A stretch of DNA of 64,000 nucleotides from UBA4874 sp002399435 (GTDB taxonomy: Bacteria; Bacillota; Clostridia; Caldicoprobacterales; DTU083), in assembly GCA_036823195.1 (NCBI GenBank), contig DAISGI010000001.1, positions 124,001 to 188,000 on the forward strand, in the 5' to 3' direction. The notes beneath the pieces were generated by a model. It worked only from the letters and a program-made list of their open reading frames with translations, searched no databases and was not told the origin of the DNA. The stretch's first letter is position 1. Every line of letters begins with the position of its first letter. This document shows positions 17,160-25,569 of this stretch, piece by piece. The position numbers and the translations under genes were made by a program.

Positions 17160-18010
17160 TACAGGTTGGTATTATATCCAATTTATGTAAGGATATCGAC
17201 GGCAAAAATGCCGAAAAAATCATACGGAGCATGAAGGGACGGGATATGAACCCTCTGGTTTCCATACCGGTTTATCAGCTCTTGAACATCGGCACTCCTC
17301 TGGAGGAAAAGGAATTGTACCAACAGTCCGATTTGATCCTGGTACTGGGCGGAGATGGCACGATTTTACGGGCGGCCAGGCCGGCGGCAATCTATGAAAA
17401 ACCTATTTTGGGCATCAATCTCGGACAGCTTGGTTTTATGGCGGAGGCAGAAATGGCGGATTGCGAATCCATCCTGGATGCTTTGTCCTCCGATTCCTAT
17501 CACATTGAAAAACGAATGATGCTGGATGCAGAAGTGCTGCGGGGCGGGAAGTCCGTGAGCCGGTCTGTGGCGCTGAATGAAATGGCAGTGGCAAAAGGAA
17601 CCTTTGCCCGTATGATCCATCTGAAAGTTCAGATCAATGAAGAGTTTGTCAACCATTATGCAGCAGATGGTCTTTTGGTATCCACTCCCACCGGATCCAC
17701 AGCCTATTCCCTTTCCGCAGGCGGGCCAGTCGTCCAACCGGACATGGAATGTCTTCTGATTACCCCGATTTGCCCTCATACATTAAACTCCAGACCGATT
17801 GTTGCCAATCCCTGTGCGGACATTGAAGTGGAAGTCCAGGAGAAAGACAGGAATATACAGTTGACAGTAGATGGCCAGGGAGCGGTAGGTCTTCAGGACG
17901 GAGATCGGATCCGGATCCGGAAATCCAGTCGGATCACTCAATTGATAAGTCTTTCCGGCTCTGCCTTCTTTCACCTGCTCCGCAATAAACTATCCGTACA
18001 AACAGATTAG
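17156..18010 (+). CDS. nadK: NAD kinase
   Basis: 284 residues. It phosphorylates NAD to NADP. The GGDGT motif (LVLGGDGTILRAA) and the NE segment (VALNEMAVAKG) of the NAD kinase family are visible, as is TPTGSTAYSLSAGGP. ATG 17156 overlaps the tlyA stop. Confidence 0.96.
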   Translation: MIQVGIISNLCKDIDGKNAEKIIRSMKGRDMNPLVSIPVYQLLNIGTPLEEKELYQQSDLILVLGGDGTILRAARPAAIYEKPILGINLGQLGFMAEAEMADCESILDALSSDSYHIEKRMMLDAEVLRGGKSVSRSVALNEMAVAKGTFARMIHLKVQINEEFVNHYAADGLLVSTPTGSTAYSLSAGGPVVQPDMECLLITPICPHTLNSRPIVANPCADIEVEVQEKDRNIQLTVDGQGAVGLQDGDRIRIRKSSRITQLISLSGSAFFHLLRNKLSVQTD

Positions 18011-18031
18011 GACGGGAGAGTGACCGGTACA

Positions 18032-18502
18032 ATGAAGTACGACAGACATTCCCTGATATTGAAAATCATTGAGGAGAAGGACATTGAGACGCAGGAGGAA
18101 CTGGCCGAGGAACTCCGGGGATATGGAATGGATGTGACGCAGGCTACGGTATCCAGGGACATCAAGGAATTACGGCTGGTGAAGGTTCTGGGCAAATCCG
18201 GCATTTATAAATATGCCGCTTTGGAGCGGCCCGAATCCGACTTGTCCGACCGGTTAATCCGGGTGTTTTCGGAATCGTTCCTATCAATGGAGCATACCGA
18301 CAATCTGATTGTCATAAAAACAATCGTTGCGGGAGCACAGGCTGCCGCATCCGCCATTGATGCCATGAACTGGCCGGACATAATAGGCTGCATTGCGGGA
18401 GATGACACCATACTTGTTATCCTGCGGAGTGGTTCCGTTGTCGGTGATGTTCTGAAACGTTTTTCCAGACTGATGCATTCATCATCCGGAAACAAGTCAT
18501 GA
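18032..18502 (+). CDS. argR: Arginine repressor ArgR/AhrC
   Basis: 156 residues. The N-terminal winged helix (KYDRHSLILKIIEEKDIETQEELAEEL, then VTQATVSRDIKELRLVKV) binds ARG boxes. The C-terminal domain (GCIAGDDTILVILRS) binds arginine and forms hexamers. ATG 18032 is chosen; GTG 18020 is one base from the GGGAG site. No arginine genes or clear ARG boxes lie in the window, so its targets are elsewhere. Confidence 0.95.
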   Translation: MKYDRHSLILKIIEEKDIETQEELAEELRGYGMDVTQATVSRDIKELRLVKVLGKSGIYKYAALERPESDLSDRLIRVFSESFLSMEHTDNLIVIKTIVAGAQAAASAIDAMNWPDIIGCIAGDDTILVILRSGSVVGDVLKRFSRLMHSSSGNKS

Positions 18503-18578
18503 GGCCGTAGGAATGCGGTTCGGGCAGCTGTGACAGGAATACCGTTTGTGGCACTTATCAAGGGATAAGGGGGATAAT

Positions 18579-20327
18579 ATGATTCATGAAATTTCTATCA
18601 GGAATATTGCCCTGATTGATGATCTGACGATTTCCTTTGAGAAGGGGTTCAATGTATTGACCGGGGAAACCGGCGCCGGCAAATCCATCCTCATAGATTC
18701 CGTAAATCTGGCCCTGGGGGAGAGGGCAGACAGGGAGCTGATCCAGACCGGAAAAGACCATGCCAGGGTGGAATTGCTGTTTTCCATGGTAACCGGGAAA
18801 GCCAATGAGATTCTGAAAAGTTACGGGATTGAACCGGAATCCGACGGGACGATGCTGTTGATGAGGGAACTGACCGTTCAGGGAAGAAACATCTGCCGGA
18901 TCAATGGGCACTCCGTAACCCTTTCCATGCTTCGCAGCGTCAGCAGGCATTTGGTGGATGTTCATGGACAGCATCAGCATCAGTCCCTGCTTTCTGCAGA
19001 ATCCCATATTGATTACCTGGATCGGCTGGGTGGCGACGAGCTTGCATCCCAAAAAGAGGACTTTCAAAAGGCCTGGCATTCCTGGAAGCTGATCCAGAAG
19101 GAAATCAACAAAATCATCAACCGAAACAAAGACGGGGAAACCCGGAAGGATTTCCTGAAGTATCAGATTGATGAGATTGAACAGGCCAGTCTGAAACCGG
19201 GTGAGGAAGAGGAACTCCGGAAAGAGCGGGAAGTTCTGATTCATGCGGAAAAAATCATCCAGGCGGTAACCGATGCCTATCAGCAGCTTTATTCCGGAGA
19301 AAATGTGGCACCATCGATTACGGACCAGTTGGGGAAAGTCCTCGATCAGCTGCATACCGTGGAAGCTTTCGATGAATCCCTGGGCCCTGTTCTGCACCCA
19401 TTGGAAAATATACAATACTCCCTTGAAGATGTCATACTGAACCTGAGAGCCTATAAGGAACGCTTCGAATTTGATCCTCTTCGGCTGGAGAATATCGAAA
19501 CCCGACTGGGAGAAATTCAGGATGTCAAAAGGAAATATCATGGTACGGCAGAAGAGGTACTGGAGCGGAAAAAGCAGATGGAATCTGAACTGGAGGAAAT
19601 TGAGGAAAGCCATGGAAGACTGGAATCCCTGCAGAAGAACTATCAATCCACCTATCAAACCGTACTTGCAAAGTGCCGGAAGCTTTCCCATACCCGTATG
19701 CGATGCGCCAAGTTTCTTGAGAGCGGGCTGGCCAGGCAACTGGCAGACCTGAACATGGAAAAAACACAGTTTCGGGTTTCCTTTACGACACCGGATCCGA
19801 CATCCCTTGCGACACCGGATCCGACATCCCTTGTGACACCGGATGCGGCCGATATTACGGAAAATGGTTACGATAAGGTGGAATTTCAGATTTCAACAAA
19901 TCCGGGGGAGCCTCTGAAGCCATTGGCGAAGATTGTATCAGGAGGGGAAATGTCCCGCGTGATGCTGGCATTCAAAACGATACTGGGCGACCTGGATGAA
20001 ATCCCGACCATGATTTTTGACGAAATTGATGTGGGCATCGGCGGCAGAACCGCACAAAGCGTAGCAGAAAAGATCCGTGCCATTTCAAAAAGCCGACAGG
20101 TAATCTGTGTGACGCATTTGCCTCAGATTGCTTCCATGGCAGACGGACACTATGTCATTGAAAAAAAGGTTACCGGCAATCACACCCGCACTTTGGTTTC
20201 CAGGCTGGGGCCGGAAGATCGAAAAAAGGAAATTGCCAGAATGATTGGTGGATCTTCCCTGACACCATTAAGTCTGCAGCATGCCGGCGAATTGATTGAA
20301 TCGGCATCGCAGCCTAAAAACTCCTGA
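18579..20327 (+). CDS. recN: DNA repair protein RecN
   Basis: 582 residues of the SMC-like ATPase family acting early in double-strand break repair. Walker A is TGETGAGKS (about residues 28-36). The ABC signature is VSGGEMSRVMLAFK and Walker B is MIFDEIDVGIGG, near the C-terminus, with a long coiled coil between. Directly before the C-terminal lobe (residues about 403-422) a Thr-Pro-Asp-Pro-Thr-Ser-Leu segment is repeated, encoded by a 24-base tandem duplication. ATG 18579 follows AAGGGGG; upstream in-frame starts lack a site. Confidence 0.96.
   Translation: MIHEISIRNIALIDDLTISFEKGFNVLTGETGAGKSILIDSVNLALGERADRELIQTGKDHARVELLFSMVTGKANEILKSYGIEPESDGTMLLMRELTVQGRNICRINGHSVTLSMLRSVSRHLVDVHGQHQHQSLLSAESHIDYLDRLGGDELASQKEDFQKAWHSWKLIQKEINKIINRNKDGETRKDFLKYQIDEIEQASLKPGEEEELRKEREVLIHAEKIIQAVTDAYQQLYSGENVAPSITDQLGKVLDQLHTVEAFDESLGPVLHPLENIQYSLEDVILNLRAYKERFEFDPLRLENIETRLGEIQDVKRKYHGTAEEVLERKKQMESELEEIEESHGRLESLQKNYQSTYQTVLAKCRKLSHTRMRCAKFLESGLARQLADLNMEKTQFRVSFTTPDPTSLATPDPTSLVTPDAADITENGYDKVEFQISTNPGEPLKPLAKIVSGGEMSRVMLAFKTILGDLDEIPTMIFDEIDVGIGGRTAQSVAEKIRAISKSRQVICVTHLPQIASMADGHYVIEKKVTGNHTRTLVSRLGPEDRKKEIARMIGGSSLTPLSLQHAGELIESASQPKNS
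19787..19845 (+). repeat. 24-base tandem duplication inside recN
   Basis: Two 24-base units (19787-19810 and 19811-19834, differing only in the last base) plus an 11-base partial third unit. The frame stays open and adds eight residues per unit in the linker before the RecN C-terminal ATPase lobe. Confidence 0.95.
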
Positions 20328-20370
20328 AAACGGATATCCCTTTTTTTCTAGTTTATGTGATACCTTCCCT

Positions 20371-20398
20371 GTATAAATCATTTTTGAAAGGTTAACTT
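20371..20398 (+). promoter_or_regulatory. Forespore (sigma-F/G)-like promoter of spoIVB
   Basis: GTATA at 20371-20375 and GGTTAACTT at 20390-20398 are separated by 14 bases. This fits the sigma-F pattern (GYATA, then GGnnAnAnT) except for one base. The same elements and spacing occur before dacF at 31425. Confidence 0.45.
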
Positions 20399-20467
20399 AA
20401 GATCATGCCCGGCTACTATGTACTATGCAGGAGCATGGACAAAAATGATTTAGCAGGAGCGTGGAGG

Positions 20468-21766
20468 ATGAGAAAGGGAATCATCAAAAAATGTATCGGA
20501 GTATTATTGGCAGCATTCTTTCTGACCATTAATTACTCCTCTTTTGTTCAGAACATTGTTAAGTTTCCAACCGAGCTGGAGATCTTCGAGGGGGATACCC
20601 AGACATTGAATTTTCGCCTGCCATTACAGGTAAAGATCCAAAGCAAAGATAAAAAAGTGCTGAAGTTCAATGACGATTCCCTGAAGGATCAGCAATACTG
20701 CCAGGTAAATCAGCCATTGGCGATTCAACCGGTAAAGCAGGGACATGTCAATCTTGATTTCAGATTGTTTGGTGTGATCCCGATCAAACAGCTGAAAATA
20801 AACGTCACATCACAAAAAGCCCTGATACCGGGTGGAAATTCCATCGGGGTGTCTTTGTATACAAACGGAGCATTGATTGTGGGGACATCGGAGGTGACAG
20901 GCGCGGATGGAGTCACCCATTTTCCGGCCATGGATGCCGGCCTTCTGCCGGGTGATGTCATCGAGAAGATCAACGGCGTCACGGTAAAGGACGCCAACCA
21001 TTTATCCAGTCTTGTAAATAAAGTCAAAGGTATCGCGGTGGATCTGGAATGTAAACGGGACAACCGGATTTTTGTTACACAAATCCATCCGGTAAAGGAT
21101 GCAACCGACTCAAAGTATCGACTTGGGATATGGGTGCGGGACAGCACGGCAGGAGTCGGAACCCTGACTTTTGTCGATCCCAGGACAAAGCATATGGGCG
21201 CGTTGGGACATGCCATTACGGACGTGGATACGGGTTCCCAGCTTTCTGTCCGAAATGGGGAGATTACCGAATCCGGAATTATTGATGTAAAAATTGGCAA
21301 GAAAGGGCTTCCTGGTGAATTGGTGGGCAATTTTACAAGTAAAAGGAAGTCCCTGGGTACGATTATAAAAAATACGTCCTGTGGGATATACGGAAAGGCC
21401 TCCGTAAAGCTCACCAATCCGATTTACAAGGATCCATTGCCCATTGCCTATCAGTATAACATCAAGCCGGGAAAGGCATCCATACTGACAACCGTAGATG
21501 ATCAGGGGATTCAGGAATACGATGTGCAGATTCTCAAGGTAAACCGGCAGACCTCTGCGGGGCCCAAAGGACTGGTACTGGAAATTACAGATCCCAGGTT
21601 GTTGAAAAAAACAGGCGGCATTGTCCAGGGTATGAGCGGAAGCCCGATTATACAGGATGGAAAGCTGGTGGGCGCCGTAACGCATGTTTTCGTCAATGAC
21701 CCGAAAAAGGGTTACGGGATTTTTATCGAATGGATGCTGGAGGAATCGAATAAGATCATCGAATAG
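20468..21766 (+). CDS. spoIVB: SpoIVB serine peptidase
   Basis: 432 residues, near the B. subtilis length. SpoIVB is made in the forespore, secreted into the intermembrane space and cleaves SpoIVFA to switch on pro-sigma-K processing. Seen here: an N-terminal membrane anchor (about residues 8-27), a PDZ domain (about 125-205) with MDAGLLPGDVI, and the S55 peptidase region with GALGHAI (His248), ITDPRLL (Asp375) and QGMSGSP (Ser390). ATG 20468 is chosen because AGGAG lies 8 bases upstream. It is followed by spo0A, as in B. subtilis. Confidence 0.96.
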   Translation: MRKGIIKKCIGVLLAAFFLTINYSSFVQNIVKFPTELEIFEGDTQTLNFRLPLQVKIQSKDKKVLKFNDDSLKDQQYCQVNQPLAIQPVKQGHVNLDFRLFGVIPIKQLKINVTSQKALIPGGNSIGVSLYTNGALIVGTSEVTGADGVTHFPAMDAGLLPGDVIEKINGVTVKDANHLSSLVNKVKGIAVDLECKRDNRIFVTQIHPVKDATDSKYRLGIWVRDSTAGVGTLTFVDPRTKHMGALGHAITDVDTGSQLSVRNGEITESGIIDVKIGKKGLPGELVGNFTSKRKSLGTIIKNTSCGIYGKASVKLTNPIYKDPLPIAYQYNIKPGKASILTTVDDQGIQEYDVQILKVNRQTSAGPKGLVLEITDPRLLKKTGGIVQGMSGSPIIQDGKLVGAVTHVFVNDPKKGYGIFIEWMLEESNKIIE

Positions 21767-21804
21767 CGGACTCTTGTGGTTTAGTGGAATTCTCCAGAAA
21801 GCGA

Positions 21805-21833
21805 GAAGGAATACTGCTTCATTTGTCGAATAG
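21805..21833 (+). promoter_or_regulatory. Sigma-H promoter with overlapping 0A box before spo0A
   Basis: GAAGGAATA at 21805-21813 and GTCGAATAG at 21825-21833, 11 bases apart, fit the sigma-H consensus (RnAGGAwWW, 11-12 bases, RnnGAATww) with one mismatch. A 0A box TGTCGAA at 21824-21830 overlaps the -10 element. The pair suggests sigma-H-driven and autoregulated spo0A transcription, as for the B. subtilis sporulation promoter. Confidence 0.72.
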
Positions 21834-21894
21834 AATATTGGTATAGGAGCATAAGAGACTGAAATCAGAATATTTTTTGGGGGGGATACATGGA

Positions 21895-22704
21895 ATGAAG
21901 GAAAAAATCACTGTGCTGATTGCGGATGATAACAAGGACTTTTGCGATATCATCAACCAATACCTGAGCAAGCAGGATGACATGGATGTGGTGGGAGTTG
22001 CAAATGATGGCATGGAAGCTTTGGATTTATTTTACAAAACGCAGCCGGATGTCATTATATTGGATATTATCATGCCTCATCTGGATGGGTTGGGTGTGTT
22101 GGAAAGGCTGAATGACGGGAACCTGGCGAAATTCCCGAAAGTAATCATACTATCTGCCGTGGGTCAGGATAAAATCACACAGAGAGCCATTGCTCTGGGT
22201 GCAGATTATTATATCGTAAAGCCATTTGACCTGGAGGTATTTGTCCAGCGTATTCGCGAATTGACCATGGCGGAAGATATGGATGCCGTCCAGTTTCCGG
22301 CCGTTTCTGTTTCTCCTGAGTCCACTGTTCCCAATGCCGGAAGGGAACGGAGCCTGGAAGTGGAGATTACGAATATCATTCATGAGATCGGGGTTCCGGC
22401 TCACATCAAGGGATATCAATATCTGCGGGAAGCCATCACCATGGTGGTCAATAATATTGATCTTTTGGGGAGCATTACGAAAAAGCTTTATCCGGGAATC
22501 GCCCAGAAGTTCAATACCACTCCCAGCAGAGTGGAGAGAGCCATTCGTCATGCCATTGAAGTCGCCTGGAGCCGGGGCAGGGTGGATACCATAAACAAGC
22601 TTTTTGGATATACGGTGCAGGATGACAAGGGAAAACCGACGAACGGAGAGTTTATCGCCATGGTGGCAGACAAGCTCAGAATGCAAATCGGGACGGTCCA
22701 ATAA
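21895..22704 (+). CDS. spo0A: Sporulation master regulator Spo0A
   Basis: 269 residues. The N-terminal receiver domain has the acidic pair Asp11-Asp12 and phosphorylation site Asp57 (VIILDIIMPHLDG). The C-terminal DNA-binding domain contains the recognition helix TTPSRVERAIRHAIEVAWSRG. Spo0A~P turns on sporulation and represses vegetative genes by binding 0A boxes. ATG 21895 follows a run of eight G residues serving as the ribosome site. The gene has its own promoter region and is followed by a terminator. Confidence 0.98.
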   Translation: MKEKITVLIADDNKDFCDIINQYLSKQDDMDVVGVANDGMEALDLFYKTQPDVIILDIIMPHLDGLGVLERLNDGNLAKFPKVIILSAVGQDKITQRAIALGADYYIVKPFDLEVFVQRIRELTMAEDMDAVQFPAVSVSPESTVPNAGRERSLEVEITNIIHEIGVPAHIKGYQYLREAITMVVNNIDLLGSITKKLYPGIAQKFNTTPSRVERAIRHAIEVAWSRGRVDTINKLFGYTVQDDKGKPTNGEFIAMVADKLRMQIGTVQ

Positions 22705-22735
22705 GATACATTGCCAATGAAATAGAAAACAGCGA

Positions 22736-22764
22736 GGGGGTTGTCCGGGGGCAGCCCCTTTTTT
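22736..22764 (+). terminator. Intrinsic terminator after spo0A
   Basis: GGGGTTGTCC pairs with the G-rich/CAGCCCC arm (two G-U pairs), followed by six T residues. It isolates spo0A from the steA-like cluster. Confidence 0.8.
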
Positions 22765-22767
22765 ACG

Positions 22768-22797
22768 TGCATAGATTGTAAGGAATTGTTAAGACTA
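22768..22797 (+). promoter_or_regulatory. Possible sigma-G-like promoter before the steA-like gene
   Basis: TGCATA at 22768-22773 matches a sigma-G -35 element. AAGACTA at 22791-22797, 17 bases later, matches five of seven bases of the -10 consensus CATACTA. The match is weak and no better vegetative promoter is visible. Confidence 0.3.
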
Positions 22798-22824
22798 TGA
22801 ATAGTTTATTGAGGAGATTAGGGA

Positions 22825-23943
22825 ATGATTTGTGGTACTGCCAGGAAGGACAGAAAAACAAAAAATCTGATCCATCGGTTACATGCAGATGACATTGCGG
22901 TGATTCTCCACCGGGATCTGGATGAAGTGGCCGCCATCCATCTTGTGGAACAAAAAGTCAAGGCAGTGATCAACTGTGAAAAATCCATCAGTGGAAGATT
23001 TCCCAATCAGGGACCCAAAATTTTAAGTGATGCAGGCATTCCTCTGATTGATGATATGGGGCAACAGGTCTTTGACCAAATACAGGAGAATGATTGGATC
23101 GAGTTGAAGGAGCGGACTCTTTTTCTGAATCAAAAGCCATTGTGCTCCGCCACAATCCTGACGAAGAAAGAAATCCAGGCAAAAATGGAAGCTGCTTCAG
23201 ATAACATACAGGATGTTTTACATGATTTTATTGACAATACCCTGCGTTATGCGGAAAAAGAAAAAGAGCTTATCCTGTCACCGGTAAATATGCCTCCTGT
23301 CGACATCCCCATAAAGGGGCACCATGTATTGATCGTCACACGAGGAAAAAACTATAAGGAAGATTTAAAGGCCATCCGATCGTACATAGATGAAGTCAGG
23401 CCGATTCGGATCGGAGTCGATGGTGGAGCAGATGCCCTGCTGGAATTTGGGTATCAGCCGGATATTATCGTCGGGGATATGGACAGCGCAAGCGATTCCT
23501 CCCTATATCAGTGCAGGGAAATCATTGTTCATGCTTATCCGGATGGGCATGCACCCGGAATGGAACGAATACGAAAATTGGGGCTGTCCGCCAGGGTATT
23601 CCCTTATCCCGGTACCAGTGAGGATGTCGCCCTGATTCTTGCACATGAGAACAAGGCGGAACTCATTGTTACGGTTGGCAGCCATACCAATATGATCGAT
23701 TTTCTGGAGAAAGGGAGGAGAGGAATGGCCAGCACCTTCCTGGTAAGAATGAAAGTAGGGTACAATGTGATTGATGCCAAAGGGGTCAGTGAGTTATACA
23801 GAAATCAGTTCAGGCCTGCCTACCTGGCAGCGTTGTTTCTGGCTGTCCTTCTTCCCATCTCCATGGTGGCGAGAATGTCTCCCCTGATGCAGGAGCTTTA
23901 TCAGCTCATTACACTGCGCCTGAAAATTCTTGTGGGCTTGTAG
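22825..23943 (+). CDS. steA: SteA-like putative cytokinetic ring protein
   Basis: 372 residues. The middle and C-terminal parts carry a thiamine-pyrophosphokinase-like fold (IGVDGGADALLEFGYQPDIIVGDMDS, about residues 193-218), and a membrane helix lies near the C-terminus (about 333-352). In Corynebacterium SteA works with SteB at the septum and affects activation of the hydrolase RipA. Clostridial homologues are uncharacterized. The next gene is a SteB/MctB-type protein, so the pair is kept. In M. tuberculosis the homologues also follow tlyA, nadK and recN. Confidence 0.82.
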   Translation: MICGTARKDRKTKNLIHRLHADDIAVILHRDLDEVAAIHLVEQKVKAVINCEKSISGRFPNQGPKILSDAGIPLIDDMGQQVFDQIQENDWIELKERTLFLNQKPLCSATILTKKEIQAKMEAASDNIQDVLHDFIDNTLRYAEKEKELILSPVNMPPVDIPIKGHHVLIVTRGKNYKEDLKAIRSYIDEVRPIRIGVDGGADALLEFGYQPDIIVGDMDSASDSSLYQCREIIVHAYPDGHAPGMERIRKLGLSARVFPYPGTSEDVALILAHENKAELIVTVGSHTNMIDFLEKGRRGMASTFLVRMKVGYNVIDAKGVSELYRNQFRPAYLAALFLAVLLPISMVARMSPLMQELYQLITLRLKILVGL

Positions 23944-23955
23944 GTGAGATTCCAT

Positions 23956-24846
23956 ATGAATGTAAAGTACTACGCTTTTCTGATGGTTGGAATATTTCTT
24001 GCCATTGGACTGGGAATGATGATTGGAATGACACTGGAAGATAAAAACATTGTTGAAAATCAGCAGACTCAAATGATTCAGCAAATTGAGGACCATTTTA
24101 CCCGCCTGCGGACGGAAACGGAACAACTGCAGAAAAGTATGGGCTCTATGGAAGAACAAAACAATCAGCTTTATGAACTTTCCAGCACCCTGATGACGGA
24201 AGTGGTCCGGAACAAACTGTCCGGGATACAGGTCGGAGTGATCAGTTTTGCCGGTGAGAAGCAAAAAGAAGACGTTGGGGAACTGTGTGATTTTTTGCAG
24301 CAAACCGGTGCAGCGGTTCAGTCCACCATCGTACGCCTTCCGTCTTCGGACGGGGATCGGACCGCCTCTCAAGGGAAAGTTCCGAAGGAGGATCCTACCA
24401 TATCGGCAGTGATTGAAAGTCTGGTCTTCAGCATGCGGTTTGGCGGTGTTACACCACTTCTCCAGGAGGTTGAGGATTTAAAGATGATCTCCCATACCGG
24501 TGGATACGAGGTTCCGATTGACAAAATTCTGCTGATTGGGCAGGGCAGCTCCGGGATGGCCTGTGACAGGCTGCTGATCCAGCATGCTCTGAAAGCCGGC
24601 ATTCCTGTTATCGCTGTGGAGGTGGGGGACCGAAAGGACAGTGGAATTGGCGAATATAAGAAACTGGGGGTCTCCTCTGTGGATCATGTCGAGACAATGT
24701 ATGGAAAACTGGCGATGGTCTCCCTCCTGGCCGGAAACCAGGGAAATTTCGGATATGGAGCCGAATCGCAGACGCAGCTGCCAAGCCCCTTGTTTCCGGA
24801 AGCGGATAGCGGTTCTGCAGCAACAAATGGGGAAAAAGCACAATGA
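23956..24846 (+). CDS. SteB/MctB-like (copper transporter family) membrane protein
   Basis: 296 residues. One N-terminal membrane helix (about residues 6-25) is followed by a coiled coil (about 35-80) and an extracytoplasmic alpha/beta domain ending in a polar tail. The family was named from mycobacterial MctB (Rv1698, a proposed copper channel), but corynebacterial SteB is a division-site partner of SteA. With a steA-like gene directly before it, the SteB role is the more likely reading. No copper ligands are obvious. ATG 23956 follows AGGTGA; GTG 23944 is an alternative. Confidence 0.72.
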   Translation: MNVKYYAFLMVGIFLAIGLGMMIGMTLEDKNIVENQQTQMIQQIEDHFTRLRTETEQLQKSMGSMEEQNNQLYELSSTLMTEVVRNKLSGIQVGVISFAGEKQKEDVGELCDFLQQTGAAVQSTIVRLPSSDGDRTASQGKVPKEDPTISAVIESLVFSMRFGGVTPLLQEVEDLKMISHTGGYEVPIDKILLIGQGSSGMACDRLLIQHALKAGIPVIAVEVGDRKDSGIGEYKKLGVSSVDHVETMYGKLAMVSLLAGNQGNFGYGAESQTQLPSPLFPEADSGSAATNGEKAQ

Positions 24847-25556
24847 GTAAAAACGGACAGGATATCGGAGTTATAATTCCCGCTTTCAACGAAGAAGAAA
24901 CCATTGACAAAACAATAAAAGCATTGAAACAGATTGTCTGTATTGACCGGATTCTCGTCGTGGACGACGGATCTTCCGATTTCACAGCTGATTTGGCTTC
25001 AGAGGGTGGAGCGGATGTACTAAAGCTTTCGCAGAACAGCGGGAAGGGATATGCCATGCAAATGGGCTATGAGGCTCTGCCATGCTCCGTACTGGTTTTC
25101 CTGGATGCCGACCTTGGGGAAACCGCAGCGGAAGCCATCCGGTTAATCAATCCACTCTGCGGGGGATATGCGGAAGCAACCATTGCCCGTTTTCCCATGA
25201 CTCCCGGGAAAGGCGGTTTTGGTTTTGTAAAAAGGCTTTCCTCCCAGGGATTGTCTTTCCTTACCGGTCAGACCCTTTCCAGCGTTCTTTCCGGCCAACG
25301 GGGGTTTTTACGCAGAATTCTTTCGGCGGAAAGCTTCCGATATTCCGGTTTTGGGATTGAGTTTGGTATGACAGTGGATATGCTTTGGAAGAATAGAAAG
25401 ATACAGGAGGTGGATGTCACAATGAAGCATCGGGCAACGGGCAGGGACTTCGAGGGATTTTTGCATCGGACTCGTCAATTTGCGGATATCGCAAGAGTCA
25501 TTGTGAGGAAAACAGTGGAAAGATCCAGTGTCCTGCCACGGAGGAATGATATATGA
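24843..25556 (+). CDS. Family 2 glycosyltransferase
   Basis: 237 residues of the GT-A fold: VIIPAFNEEETI at the N-terminus, VVDDGSSD, and the DxD-type metal site FLDADLG (about residues 86-92). It lacks membrane helices. Such enzymes transfer a sugar from a nucleotide donor to a lipid or other acceptor. The start overlaps the SteB-like gene by four bases, and a MraY/WecA-like gene follows, so the acceptor may be a polyprenyl-phosphate-linked sugar. Substrate unknown. Confidence 0.85.
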   Translation: MSKNGQDIGVIIPAFNEEETIDKTIKALKQIVCIDRILVVDDGSSDFTADLASEGGADVLKLSQNSGKGYAMQMGYEALPCSVLVFLDADLGETAAEAIRLINPLCGGYAEATIARFPMTPGKGGFGFVKRLSSQGLSFLTGQTLSSVLSGQRGFLRRILSAESFRYSGFGIEFGMTVDMLWKNRKIQEVDVTMKHRATGRDFEGFLHRTRQFADIARVIVRKTVERSSVLPRRNDI

Positions 25557-25569
25557 GAAGGATCCGGTT

